Shown in pieces: positions 26,644 to 34,714 of a stretch of DNA of 64,000 nt. The stretch's first letter is position 1. The number at the start of each line of letters is the position of its first letter. The notes below the pieces were generated by a model. That model searched no databases. It saw nothing but the letters and a program-made list of their open reading frames with translations, and was not told the DNA's origin. Source of the DNA: Paraburkholderia tropica (GTDB taxonomy: Bacteria > Pseudomonadota > Gammaproteobacteria > Burkholderiales > Burkholderiaceae); contig NZ_CAJZAR010000062.1 of NCBI RefSeq assembly GCF_914484835.1, positions 186,001 to 250,000 of the forward strand, written 5' to 3'. Both the position numbers and the translations under genes were made by a program.

Positions 26644-26663
26644 GCATAAGAAAAAGCTATGCA
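26644..26663 (+). promoter_or_regulatory. Candidate operator, copy 2
   Basis: GCATAAGAAAAAGCTATGCA contains a GCATA/TATGC dyad with a nine-base spacer. It is 18/20 identical to the site at 18489-18508. It lies 134 bp upstream of the ridA-family gene in an A/T-rich gap, a normal place for a LysR-type activator. Confidence 0.5.
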
Positions 26664-26796
26664 ATGAATATGAAAACGATGTTTCGTAAATAATTCGAGC
26701 ACAGGTACATTCGATTCCAGGCGATGCGTTTCAGCTTTTCGCATCGATTCGAACCGCACCCATTCAGACATCACGCTCACGCAATCAGAGGCAGAC

Positions 26797-27219
26797 ATGA
26801 GCCACAAACGCATCCGCAAATTCAACACTCGCGAAACGTATCCCGAACAGAAACTCGACAACGATCTGTGCCAGGCCGTGGTCGCCAACGACACGGTCTA
26901 TGTGCGCGGCCAGATCGGCCAGGACCTCGATACGCGCGAATCGGTCGGTATCGGCGACGTGACGGCGCAAGCCGAAAAAGCGATGTCGAACATCGCGATG
27001 CTGCTCGAAGAGTCGGGCAGCCGTCTCGAAGACATCTGCAAGATCACGATTTTCCTCGTGGACGTGCGCTATCGCGAAGCCGTCTACAACGTGGTCGGCA
27101 AGTGGCTCAAGGGTGTGTACCCGGTTTCGACGGGCCTCGTGGTTTCCGCGCTCGCGCGTCCCGAATGGCTCGTGGAAATCGACGTGATCGCGGTGATTCC
27201 GCGCGATCGTCAGCAATAA
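26797..27219 (+). CDS. RidA/YjgF-family protein
   Basis: A 140-residue Rid-superfamily protein; RidA members form trimers and hydrolyse reactive enamine/imine intermediates made by PLP enzymes. The core VRGQIGQDLDTRESVGIGDVTAQAEKAMSNIAMLLEESG and the C-terminal ARPEWLVEIDVIAV, with the conserved Arg that binds the carboxylate, are present. The N-terminal KRIRKFNTRETYPEQKLDN is longer than in RidA itself, so it belongs to another Rid subgroup. It begins the operon with the ArgE-type deacetylase and second permease, and would protect against or process an imine from the amine pathway. Confidence 0.9.
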   Translation: MSHKRIRKFNTRETYPEQKLDNDLCQAVVANDTVYVRGQIGQDLDTRESVGIGDVTAQAEKAMSNIAMLLEESGSRLEDICKITIFLVDVRYREAVYNVVGKWLKGVYPVSTGLVVSALARPEWLVEIDVIAVIPRDRQQ

Positions 27220-27303
27220 GCCTCAGCCACGAATCAGAGCAACAAGCCGCCACGCGCGGCGCGCAAGCAACGCACGCGCCGCGCCGCTTCACAAGGAGAC
27301 GCC

Positions 27304-28497
27304 ATGTCCCACACACGACTCGAATCGACGCTGTCGCTGCTGCAAACGCTGGTCGAATTCGACACGCGCAGCGCACGCTCGAATCTGGAATTGATCACGT
27401 TCGTGCGCGAGTATCTCGCGGGCTTCGGCGTCGAGGCATCGTTGAACTACAACGAAACCGGCGACAAGGCGAATCTCTACGCGACCATCGGGCCGCGTGA
27501 CCGTGCGGGCCTGTGTCTGTCCGGTCACACCGATGTCGTGCCCGCCGACGGCCAGCCGTGGACCGTGCCGCCGTTCGCGCTGACCCGCGAAAGCGGCCGC
27601 GTGCTCGGACGCGGCACCGCCGACATGAAGGGCTTCCTCGCCTGCGTGCTCGCGAGCGTGCCGTACTTCGTCGAACATTGCCGCACGCTGCCGATTCATC
27701 TCGCGTTCAGCTACGACGAGGAAGTCGGTTGCCGCGGCGTGCGTGGTCTGCTCGACGAACTCGCGCGCGCGCCGTTCAAGCCGCTCGCGTGCATCATCGG
27801 CGAACCGACCAGCATGCAGGTGGCGATCGCGCATAAGGGCAAGCGCGCGTATCGCTGCTGTTTCAAGGGGCTTGCGGGGCATTCGGCGCTCACGCATCTC
27901 GGCGTGAATGCCGTGGATTTCGCGGCCGAATTCGCGGTACATCTGCGCCGCGCGAGCCGCGCGCTGCGCGAATCGGGTCAGCACGACGCGCGATTCGAGC
28001 CGCCTTATACGACCGTGCACACGGGCAAGCTCAACGGCGGCATTGCGCTCAACGTCATTCCCGATCACGCCGAACTCGAATTCGAAGTGCGCAATCTGCC
28101 CGGCGATTCGATCGATACGATCGTGCAGGCGGCGCGCCGTTTCGCCGAAGACGAACTCGAAGGCGAGATGCGCGCGACGCACGCCGACACCGGTATCGAA
28201 TGGCAGGAACTCGTCGATTATCCGGCGCTGTCCGCCGATCCCGACGCCAACTGGCTGCGCGACATGGCCTGCGAACTGACCGGCGACGAAACGCTGCGCA
28301 CGCTCTCGTTCGGCACCGAAGGCGGCCTGTTTCAAGGCATCGGCATTCCGACCGTGGTGTGCGGTCCGGGCTCGATCGAGCAAGGCCACAAGGCCGACGA
28401 ATACGTGGAGATCGCGCAGCTCGAACGCTGCCTCGGTTTCCTCGACAAGCTCGCGGTGAATCTTCCCGCGAGCGTGCCCGGTTACGCGAACGCGTAA
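27304..28497 (+). CDS. argE: M20 family acetylornithine deacetylase-type amidohydrolase
   Basis: A 397-residue di-zinc M20 peptidase-like enzyme of the ArgE type. The metal motif SGHTDVVPADG and the bridging Asp region GRGTADMKGF are clear. The catalytic Glu pair is in SYDEEVGCRGV, a further ligand in IGEPTSM, and the last His in EQGHKADEYVE. ArgE removes acetyl from N2-acetylornithine. In this catabolic locus, between a Rid protein and a permease, it more likely deacylates a related N-acyl amino compound, so the arginine-biosynthesis name should be taken as a family label. AAGGAGACGCC precedes the ATG. Confidence 0.85.
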   Translation: MSHTRLESTLSLLQTLVEFDTRSARSNLELITFVREYLAGFGVEASLNYNETGDKANLYATIGPRDRAGLCLSGHTDVVPADGQPWTVPPFALTRESGRVLGRGTADMKGFLACVLASVPYFVEHCRTLPIHLAFSYDEEVGCRGVRGLLDELARAPFKPLACIIGEPTSMQVAIAHKGKRAYRCCFKGLAGHSALTHLGVNAVDFAAEFAVHLRRASRALRESGQHDARFEPPYTTVHTGKLNGGIALNVIPDHAELEFEVRNLPGDSIDTIVQAARRFAEDELEGEMRATHADTGIEWQELVDYPALSADPDANWLRDMACELTGDETLRTLSFGTEGGLFQGIGIPTVVCGPGSIEQGHKADEYVEIAQLERCLGFLDKLAVNLPASVPGYANA

Positions 28498-28616
28498 CGC
28501 TGCACGTCAGACGCGACGCGCACAACACACACACGCATCTTCACAACAGACGGACGCCGCAATCGCGAGCGCCCACGCACGATACGCGCGCACGCGCGCG
28601 GGATGGGAGAGTTGTC

Positions 28617-30020
28617 ATGTCAGCAGAGCGCGGGGCCGTCCCGCTTATCGAAAAGCACACGATCGGCTATGTGCCGCCCGAGGATCGTCACGGCAAGGTG
28701 CGCGATCTGTTCACGCTGTGGTTCGGCGGCAATATTGCGCCGCTGCCTATCGTCACGGGCGCGCTGGGCGTGCAGATTTATCACCTCAATCTGTTCTGGG
28801 GCATCGTGGCCATCGTGATCGGCCAGGCGGTGGGCGGCGTGCTGATGGCGCTGCATTCCGCGCAAGGTCCGCAGATGGGCATTCCGCAAATGATCCAGAG
28901 CCGCGCGCAGTTCGGCTCGTGGGGCGCGTTGCTCGTGACCGTGATCGCGGGCGTGATGTACGTGGGCTTCTTCGCGTCGAATATCGTGCTCGCGGGCAAG
29001 TCGCTGCACGGCATCGCGCCGACGGTGCCGGTGCCGGTCGGCATCGTGGTGGGCGCGGTGGGCTCGGGCTGTATCGGCATCATCGGATACCGCTTCATAC
29101 ACGTGCTCAATCGCATCGGCACGTGGGTGCTCGGCATCGGCATCGTGGTCGGTTTCTGGATGATTCTCTCGCACGTGCAAAGCGCCGATTTCCTCACGCG
29201 CGGCGGCTTCAATCTCGCGGGCTGGCTCGCGACGGTGTCGCTCTCGGCGTTGTGGCAAATCGCGTTTGCGCCGTACGTGTCCGACTATTCGCGCTATCTG
29301 CCCGAGAACGTGGGCGTGGCCTCGACGTTCTGGGCCACCTATCTCGGCTGCGCGCTCGGCTCGACGCTCGCCTTCGTGTTCGGCGCGGTCGCGGCGCTCG
29401 CCGTGCCCCCGGGCGTGGACACGATGGACGCCGTGAAGCTCGCCACCGGCGCGCTCGGCCCCGTGATGCTCGTGCTGTTCCTGCTCAGCGTGATCAGCCA
29501 TAACGCGCTCAATCTCTACGGCGCGGTGCTCTCGGTGATTACCTCGCTGCAAACCTTCGCGTATCGCTGGATTCCCACCTCGAAGGCGCGCGCCGTGTTG
29601 TCCGTCGTGATTCTCGTGGCGTGCTGTTTCGCGGCGATTGGCGCATCGAGCGACTTCGTCGGCCATTTCGTCGATCTCGTGCTCGCGCTGCTCGTGGTGC
29701 TGGTGCCGTGGACCGCGATCAACCTGATCGACTTCTACGTGATTCACGCGGGCCGTTACGACATCGATTCGATCTTCCGCGTGGATGGCGGGATTTACGG
29801 CCGCTTCAATCCGCAGGCGCTGATCGCCTACGCGGTGGGTATCGCCGTGCAGATTCCGTTCATGAATACGCCGATGTATGCGGGCCCGGTCGCGGCGCAT
29901 ATCGACGGCGCGGATCTGTCCTGGCTCGTCGGCCTCGTGGTGACGTCGCCGCTCTATTACTGGCTGGCTTCGCGCGACAGCGCGTACCGGCGTCGCCAGC
30001 ACGCAGGCGTGCCGGTGTGA
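28617..30020 (+). CDS. NCS1-family cytosine/purine-type permease (second copy)
   Basis: A 467-residue NCS1 transporter, clearly homologous to the one at 18619 along its whole length. Shared segments include DLFTLWFGGNIAPLPIVTGAL, MALHSAQGPQMGIPQMIQSRAQFGSWG and WQIAFAPYVSDYSRYLP. About 12 transmembrane helices are evident. GGGAGA lies before the ATG at 28617; a frame-shifted upstream ATG is a shadow. It is third in the ridA-family operon. Two related carriers in one locus suggest uptake of two related compounds, or import plus exchange. Confidence 0.9.
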   Translation: MSAERGAVPLIEKHTIGYVPPEDRHGKVRDLFTLWFGGNIAPLPIVTGALGVQIYHLNLFWGIVAIVIGQAVGGVLMALHSAQGPQMGIPQMIQSRAQFGSWGALLVTVIAGVMYVGFFASNIVLAGKSLHGIAPTVPVPVGIVVGAVGSGCIGIIGYRFIHVLNRIGTWVLGIGIVVGFWMILSHVQSADFLTRGGFNLAGWLATVSLSALWQIAFAPYVSDYSRYLPENVGVASTFWATYLGCALGSTLAFVFGAVAALAVPPGVDTMDAVKLATGALGPVMLVLFLLSVISHNALNLYGAVLSVITSLQTFAYRWIPTSKARAVLSVVILVACCFAAIGASSDFVGHFVDLVLALLVVLVPWTAINLIDFYVIHAGRYDIDSIFRVDGGIYGRFNPQALIAYAVGIAVQIPFMNTPMYAGPVAAHIDGADLSWLVGLVVTSPLYYWLASRDSAYRRRQHAGVPV

Positions 30021-30049
30021 ATGCAAACTTTTCGCAGAAGGAAACCGCA

Positions 30050-31399
30050 ATGACTCTCGAAACGACAACCATCGATACGCTCGTGGTGGGCGCGGGCCAG
30101 GCCGGCGTGGCCATGAGCGAACATCTCGGCAAGCTCGGCGTGCCGCATCTTGTGCTGGAGCGCGACCGCATCGCCGAACGCTGGCGCACGGGCCGCTGGG
30201 ACTCGCTGGTCGCGAACGGTCCCGTCTGGCACGATCGTTTTCCGGGCATGGCATTCGACGATCTCGATCCCGATGCCTTCGCTTCGAAAGAACGCGTTGC
30301 CGATTATTTCGTCGATTACGCGAAGCAGATTAACGCGCCCATTCGCACCGGCGTGGAAGTGAAAAGCGTCGAGCGCAAAAGCGGCGAGGCGGGCTTCGTG
30401 ATCGAGACGAGCGAAGGCACGATCGAAGCGCGCCGCGTGGTGGTGGCGACGGGGCCGTTCCAGCGTCCGGTGATTCCGCCGATCGCGCCGCAAACGCAGG
30501 GTTTGCATCAGATCCATTCTGCCGATTACAAGAATCCGCAGCAGCTTCCCGCAGGCGCGGTGCTGGTGGTAGGCGCGGGTTCGTCGGGCGTGCAGATCGC
30601 CGATGAACTGCAACGCTCGGGCCGCCAGGTGTATCTCTCGGTGGGCGCGCACGATCGCCCGCCGCGCGCGTACCGCAACCGCGATTTCTGCTGGTGGCTC
30701 GGCGTGCTCGGCGAATGGGACGCGGAAGTGGCGCGCCCGGGCCGCGAACACGTGACGATCGCGGTCAGCGGCGCGCGCGGCGGCCAGACGGTGGACTTCC
30801 GTTTGCTCGCACAGCAGGGCGTGACGCTGGTTGGTTTGACGAAGGCGTTTGAAAACGGCGTGGCGACGTTCCAGCCGGATCTCGCAGACAACATCGCGCG
30901 CGGCGATGAAAACTATCTCTCGCTGCTCAATGCCGCCGACGCGTATATCGAGCGCAATGGTCTCGATCTGCCGGAAGAACCGGAAGCGCGCCGCGTCTAT
31001 CCCGATCCCGAGTGCGTGACGCATCCGATTCTCGAACTCGATCTCGCGCAGGCCGGTGTGACGTCGATTATCTGGGCGACGGGTTATGCGGTCGATTACA
31101 ACTGGCTGCACGTGAACGCCTTCGACGACAAGGGCAAGCCGAAGCATCAGCGTGGCGTGTCGAGCGAGCCGGGTATTTATTTCCTGGGCTTGCCGTGGCT
31201 TTCGCGACGCGGATCGAGTTTCATCTGGGGCGTGTGGCACGACGCGAAACACGTCGCCGATCACATCGTTACGCAGCGCAAGTATCTGGCGTATCAAGAC
31301 GCCACGCAGCGCGAAGCGCAAGCCTTGCGCGATGAAGCGCAGCTACGTGAAGCGACGCAACGCGAAGCGCGCGCGCTGAGCGGCGTGGGTGTGAGCTGA
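30050..31399 (+). CDS. Flavin-containing monooxygenase-like NAD(P)/FAD oxidoreductase
   Basis: A 449-residue enzyme with two dinucleotide folds. FAD binding is at VVGAGQAGVAMSEHLGKLG (residues 9-27) and NADPH binding at VVGAGSSGVQIADEL (about residues 173-187), with ATG motifs VVATGPFQRP and IIWATGYAVDYN. This resembles single-component FMOs and indole-pyruvate monooxygenase/YUCCA-like proteins that oxygenate amines, sulfides or keto acids. AGAAGGAAACC precedes the ATG, 29 bp after the permease. The last 40 residues are a charged repetitive tail (ATQREAQALRDEAQLREATQ), probably helical and unusual for the family. Confidence 0.85.
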   Translation: MTLETTTIDTLVVGAGQAGVAMSEHLGKLGVPHLVLERDRIAERWRTGRWDSLVANGPVWHDRFPGMAFDDLDPDAFASKERVADYFVDYAKQINAPIRTGVEVKSVERKSGEAGFVIETSEGTIEARRVVVATGPFQRPVIPPIAPQTQGLHQIHSADYKNPQQLPAGAVLVVGAGSSGVQIADELQRSGRQVYLSVGAHDRPPRAYRNRDFCWWLGVLGEWDAEVARPGREHVTIAVSGARGGQTVDFRLLAQQGVTLVGLTKAFENGVATFQPDLADNIARGDENYLSLLNAADAYIERNGLDLPEEPEARRVYPDPECVTHPILELDLAQAGVTSIIWATGYAVDYNWLHVNAFDDKGKPKHQRGVSSEPGIYFLGLPWLSRRGSSFIWGVWHDAKHVADHIVTQRKYLAYQDATQREAQALRDEAQLREATQREARALSGVGVS

Positions 31400-31412
31400 T
31401 TGCGTGCAGTGT

Positions 31413-31450
31413 AAAAACGCCGGCGTTCGCTTATCAGGCGAACGCCGGCG
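31413..31450 (-). terminator. Bidirectional hairpin terminator
   Basis: CGCCGGCGTTCGC (31418-31430) is perfectly complementary to 31438-31450 around a seven-base loop. The A-run at 31413-31417 becomes a T-run on the minus strand, serving the lytic transglycosylase gene. Rightward transcripts from the amine operon probably stop here too. Confidence 0.75.
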
Positions 31451-31465
31451 AATTGCATGGCGCGT

Positions 31466-31960
31466 TCAATGGGCGGGCTGCAATTGGCCCCAGCTAATCA
31501 GAATCGCCTGAATGCTGCGCGCGTAAGCATCGCGTTCGCGCGGCGATTCCGAGTGATAGGCGCCAATCGCGCGCCACGTATTGCCGTAGCGCACCATCTT
31601 CTGTTTGAGCAGCCACGCGGCCACGAAGATATTCACGCACGGATCGGTCAGCGCGCGATGCGGAATGCCCTGGCGCGCCAATTCCGAAAAGTGAATCGAA
31701 TTGATCTGCAATTGCCCGACGTCGATTGAGCCATTGCTGTTGTGATTGATCGCGGTGGCGTCACCTTTCGATTCGCGCCAGGCCACGGCGCGCAGCACGA
31801 GCGGATTCACGCCTTGATACGCGCCGGCCTTTTCGAAGCATTCGTCGGCGGTTTCGGCCGCGCGCGCGACGCCCGAATTGCCGAGCGCGGCGCCGAGCGC
31901 GAACGCGCAGGCCAGCAGGAATCGCACAGAGCGGATCAACGAAGCGGGTAGCGTCGGCAT
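31466..31960 (-). CDS. Lytic transglycosylase (SLT domain), IagB/VirB1-like
   Basis: A 164-residue periplasmic muramidase. The signal peptide ends around VARA at residue 34. The catalytic Glu is in LRAVAWRESKGDATAINHN, followed by NGSIDVGQLQINSIHF and IGAYHSESP, the ordered motifs of family-1 lytic transglycosylases. Such short forms usually open the wall locally for secretion systems or pili. The start at 31960 has GGAGA eight bases upstream; an ORF start at 32020 is rejected. It is the last of three minus-strand genes with an exported protein and a lipoprotein. Confidence 0.87.
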   Translation of the reverse strand: MPTLPASLIRSVRFLLACAFALGAALGNSGVARAAETADECFEKAGAYQGVNPLVLRAVAWRESKGDATAINHNSNGSIDVGQLQINSIHFSELARQGIPHRALTDPCVNIFVAAWLLKQKMVRYGNTWRAIGAYHSESPRERDAYARSIQAILISWGQLQPAH

Positions 31961-31982
31961 CGCGGGGTCTCCGGTGCGGCGC

Positions 31983-32327
31983 TCAATGCGCGAGGGCGGC
32001 ATCGAGTTGCCGCTCGACATCTTTCAGATACGCGCGCGACGTGTCCGAGACCACGAGACGCGCCGTGGGCATCGCGCAATGGCAGTCGCGCACGCGCGCC
32101 GCTTTCTTCTTGCGCGCGCTGCTGTGCGTGGCGGCGGGCGGATCGTCGTCGTCGCCGCTCGAAGGCGGCAGCATCGTGAGCGAAGGCAGCGGCGGATACA
32201 CAGCGGCCGGCGAAGCGGAAGGCGCAGCCGAGGCGAGCACGGTCGCGGGCGCCGAGTCGGCCCACGCATTGGACGCGCATTGCGCGCCGAGCGCGAGCGT
32301 GGCCGCCGCGAAAATCATCGTACGCAT
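31983..32327 (-). CDS. Hypothetical exported protein
   Basis: A 114-residue protein with a signal peptide (MRTMIFAAATLALGAQCASNAWADS). A Pro/Ala/Ser-rich region with a DDDD acidic patch follows, then a basic patch (SARKKKAARVRD) and a C-terminal helical segment (SRAYLKDVERQLDAALAH). Two Cys in RDCHCAM could bind metal or form a disulfide. I recognise no family. It starts 4 bp after the lipoprotein gene and ends 22 bp before the transglycosylase start, so the three are probably co-transcribed and co-functional. Confidence 0.6.
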   Translation of the reverse strand: MRTMIFAAATLALGAQCASNAWADSAPATVLASAAPSASPAAVYPPLPSLTMLPPSSGDDDDPPAATHSSARKKKAARVRDCHCAMPTARLVVSDTSRAYLKDVERQLDAALAH

Positions 32328-32331
32328 GCGC

Positions 32332-32754
32332 TCAGCTCCCCGTCTTCAGCGGCTCGATCGCCACGCTGTACGTCTGGTTCGCGCCTGCCGTGAGATTCTC
32401 CAGCGCGGGCTTTTGCGCCTGGCGCGCGGGCACGCCCTTCCAGATCGCTTCGTTGATATAGCGAAGATCCTGACCGAGCGCGGTCACGCGGATCACCGTC
32501 GGCTGCTTTTGCGCGGCGGCGAGCGCGCCCGCTTTCGCGAGCACGGCGCTCAATTGCGGATCGCGCGCGCCGAGCGCATCGGCGGGAATGTCGAAGCGCA
32601 GAATCGCGGCCGATGCGGACGCCTTACCGGCATCGGCGGTGTTGGCCTGGGGCAGTTGCGCGCAGCCTGTCACGGCAAGTACGGCGAGGAGGAAAGCAAT
32701 GCGCGGCACGTCCAGGCTCCAAAGTTTCGTGGCGATGTGCACGTTGTCGGCCAT
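32332..32754 (-). CDS. Hypothetical lipoprotein
   Basis: A 140-residue protein with a type II signal peptide; the lipobox LAVTGC|AQ lies at about residues 27-32 when the ATG at 32754 is used. The longer frame (to 32880) puts 42 basic residues before it and is rejected. The mature part is Ala-rich with no known domain. First gene of the lipoprotein, exported protein, lytic transglycosylase set. Such trios occur in secretion or pilus loci, but no secretion ATPase or pilin lies nearby. Confidence 0.6.
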   Translation of the reverse strand: MADNVHIATKLWSLDVPRIAFLLAVLAVTGCAQLPQANTADAGKASASAAILRFDIPADALGARDPQLSAVLAKAGALAAAQKQPTVIRVTALGQDLRYINEAIWKGVPARQAQKPALENLTAGANQTYSVAIEPLKTGS

Positions 32755-32953
32755 TCGTGAGCCAACTTGAGAGTCGGGAGGCAAACGTTTGCGAAAAAGA
32801 AAGAGTTTGCTCGCGAGGGGCGGCTTGACGGAATGTCGCTGCGAAGTCGCGCACGTTCGCGCATGGAATTGCTCTGTCAATTTCGAGGTGAATTAGTCTG
32901 ATGAATAAATAGAATCTCGCGATTCAGATGAGGTGTGCGCGGGTTCAAATGCA

Positions 32954-32987
32954 AATGGCCGCGCGCCGGGTTCGGCGCGCGGCCATT
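32954..32987 (-). terminator. Hairpin terminator for frmA
   Basis: AATGGCCGCGCGCCG (32954-32968) is perfectly complementary to 32973-32987 around a GGTT loop, a 15-bp stem 18 bp after the frmA stop. The following T-run on the minus strand is weak. Confidence 0.65.
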
Positions 32988-33004
32988 CACGTCATCGCAT
33001 TACA

Positions 33005-34114
33005 TCAATAGTGAACGACGGTGCGGATCGACTTGCCTTCGTGCATCAGATCGAAAGCCTCGTTGATGCCATCGAGATCCTTCGTGTGCGTGACGAACGG
33101 TGCGAGCTGGATCTTGCCGGCCATCGCGTCCTGCACCATGCCCGGCAGTTCCGAACGGCCCTTGACGCCGCCGAACGCGGTGCCGAGCCAGCGGCGGCCC
33201 GTGACGAGCTGGAACGGACGCGTGGAGATCTCCTGGCCCGAACCCGCCACGCCGATCACCACCGACTGACCCCAGCCGCGATGCGCGCATTCGAGCGCCG
33301 CGCGCATGACGTTCACGTTGCCGATGCACTCGAAGCTGTGGTCGACGCCCCAGCCCGTCATCTCGACGATCACTTGCTGGATGGGCTTTTCATGATCCTT
33401 GGGATTCACGCAGTCGGTCGCGCCGAAAGCCTTCGCGAGTTCGAACTTGCCCGGATTCGTGTCGATGGCGATGATGCGGCCCGCCTTCGCGAGCTTCGCG
33501 CCTTGAATGACCGCGAGGCCGATGCCGCCGAGACCGAACACCGCGACCGTATCGCCTTCCTGCACCTTGGCCGTGTTCTTCACCGCGCCGAGGCCGGTGG
33601 TCACGCCGCAACCGAGCAGGCAGACCTGCTCCGGGTTCGCCTGCGGGTCGATCTTCGCGAGCGAGACTTCGGCCACGACCGTGTATTCGCTGAACGTCGA
33701 GCAGCCCATGTAGTGATAGACCGGCTGGCCGTTGTAGCTGAAGCGCGTGGTGCCGTCGGGCATCACACCCTTGCCTTGCGTGGCGCGCACGGCGACGCAC
33801 AGATTGGTCTTGCCGCTCTTGCAGAACAGACATTCGCCGCATTCGGCGGTGTAAAGCGGAATGACGTGATCGCCGGGCTTCACGCTCGTCACGCCTTCGC
33901 CCACTTCCACGACGATGCCCGCGCCTTCATGGCCGAGCACGGCGGGGAACAGGCCTTCGGGGTCGTCGCCGGAGAGCGTGAAGGCGTCGGTATGGCAGAC
34001 GCCCGTGTGGGTGATCTTCACCAGCACTTCGCCCTTGCGGGGCGGTTCGACGTCGATCTCGACGATTTCCAGGGGCTTGCCCGGGCCGAATGCAACAGCA
34101 GCACGTGATTTCAT
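33005..34114 (-). CDS. frmA: S-(hydroxymethyl)glutathione dehydrogenase / class III alcohol dehydrogenase
   Basis: The 369-residue zinc enzyme oxidises S-hydroxymethylglutathione, formed from formaldehyde and glutathione, and reduces S-nitrosoglutathione. The catalytic zinc site is visible as GVCHTDAFTLSG, GHEGAGIV and the distal Cys in LLGCGVTTG. The structural zinc loop is CGECLFCKSGKTNLC. The NAD fold is VFGLGGIGLAVIQGAK. The start at 34114 (MKSRAAVAFGPGKPLE) matches the family. It lies 79 bp after frmR in the same direction. The S-formylglutathione hydrolase gene (frmB) is not adjacent, unlike in E. coli. Confidence 0.96.
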   Translation of the reverse strand: MKSRAAVAFGPGKPLEIVEIDVEPPRKGEVLVKITHTGVCHTDAFTLSGDDPEGLFPAVLGHEGAGIVVEVGEGVTSVKPGDHVIPLYTAECGECLFCKSGKTNLCVAVRATQGKGVMPDGTTRFSYNGQPVYHYMGCSTFSEYTVVAEVSLAKIDPQANPEQVCLLGCGVTTGLGAVKNTAKVQEGDTVAVFGLGGIGLAVIQGAKLAKAGRIIAIDTNPGKFELAKAFGATDCVNPKDHEKPIQQVIVEMTGWGVDHSFECIGNVNVMRAALECAHRGWGQSVVIGVAGSGQEISTRPFQLVTGRRWLGTAFGGVKGRSELPGMVQDAMAGKIQLAPFVTHTKDLDGINEAFDLMHEGKSIRTVVHY

Positions 34115-34193
34115 AGCAATCTCGGTATCGGTAAGGAAAGGAGTCGACCAGTCGACCATGAGGCCGCGCGGGCGGCCGGTGTTTGAAACGGGA

Positions 34194-34469
34194 TTAACGC
34201 AAATACGAACGCACCAGCGAAACCACTTCTTCGATGGGTTTGTCGGGTGTGCCGTTCGCCGCCGCGAGATGGGAAAACTCCTCGCGCAAATGGCTCTCCA
34301 GGACCCCGGCCATCAGCCCGTTGATCGCGCCGCGCACCGCCGCGATCTGCTGAAGGACCGGACCGCAATCCGCCCCTTCCTCGAGGGCGCGCTCAAGCGC
34401 GTCGATCTGCCCGCGCACGCGGCGTACGCGCGCGAGAACGCGCTTTTTCTCTTCGGGACTATGGGGCAT
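34194..34469 (-). CDS. frmR: Formaldehyde-responsive repressor FrmR (CsoR/RcnR family)
   Basis: A 91-residue all-helical repressor. The N-terminus MPHSPEEKKRVLARVRRVRGQIDALERALEEG has Pro2, which with the Cys in GADCGPVLQQIAAVRGA is the formaldehyde-crosslinked pair known for FrmR. INGLMAGVLESHLREEF follows. The start at 34469 is chosen because the family always begins M-P; the longer frame to 34556 reads through the operator. FrmR represses frmA until formaldehyde bridges the subunits. Confidence 0.93.
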   Translation of the reverse strand: MPHSPEEKKRVLARVRRVRGQIDALERALEEGADCGPVLQQIAAVRGAINGLMAGVLESHLREEFSHLAAANGTPDKPIEEVVSLVRSYLR

Positions 34470-34480
34470 GTTCGATCCTG

Positions 34481-34526
34481 GTGGGATACTGCACGGGAGT
34501 ATCCTAGCATACTCGGTGGGAGTATG
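34481..34526. promoter_or_regulatory. FrmR operator region
   Basis: Just upstream of frmR there are three G-tract/TA units: GTGGGATACT (34481-34490), CGGGAGTATC (34494-34503) and GTGGGAGTAT (34517-34526). GAGTATCC and GCATACTC flank a central TAG. G-tracts next to TA-rich dyads are the recognised layout of CsoR/RcnR-family sites, and the position over the promoter of frmR fits autorepression. Confidence 0.65.
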
Positions 34527-34714
34527 TTGGAGAATCCGCCGTTCGGGCATCCGCACGCTCCGCGCTTACGCACAGCATAGTCAATGCGCCTGCGATGCGG
34601 ATTGGTTATTCGATACTTCTGCTTACATTTAAGGGCGCGATAACTCGCGCATTATTCATAACAAAGCGTGACCGGATATCAACATAACAGTAAGATTACG
34701 CAGTCAAGAAATAA

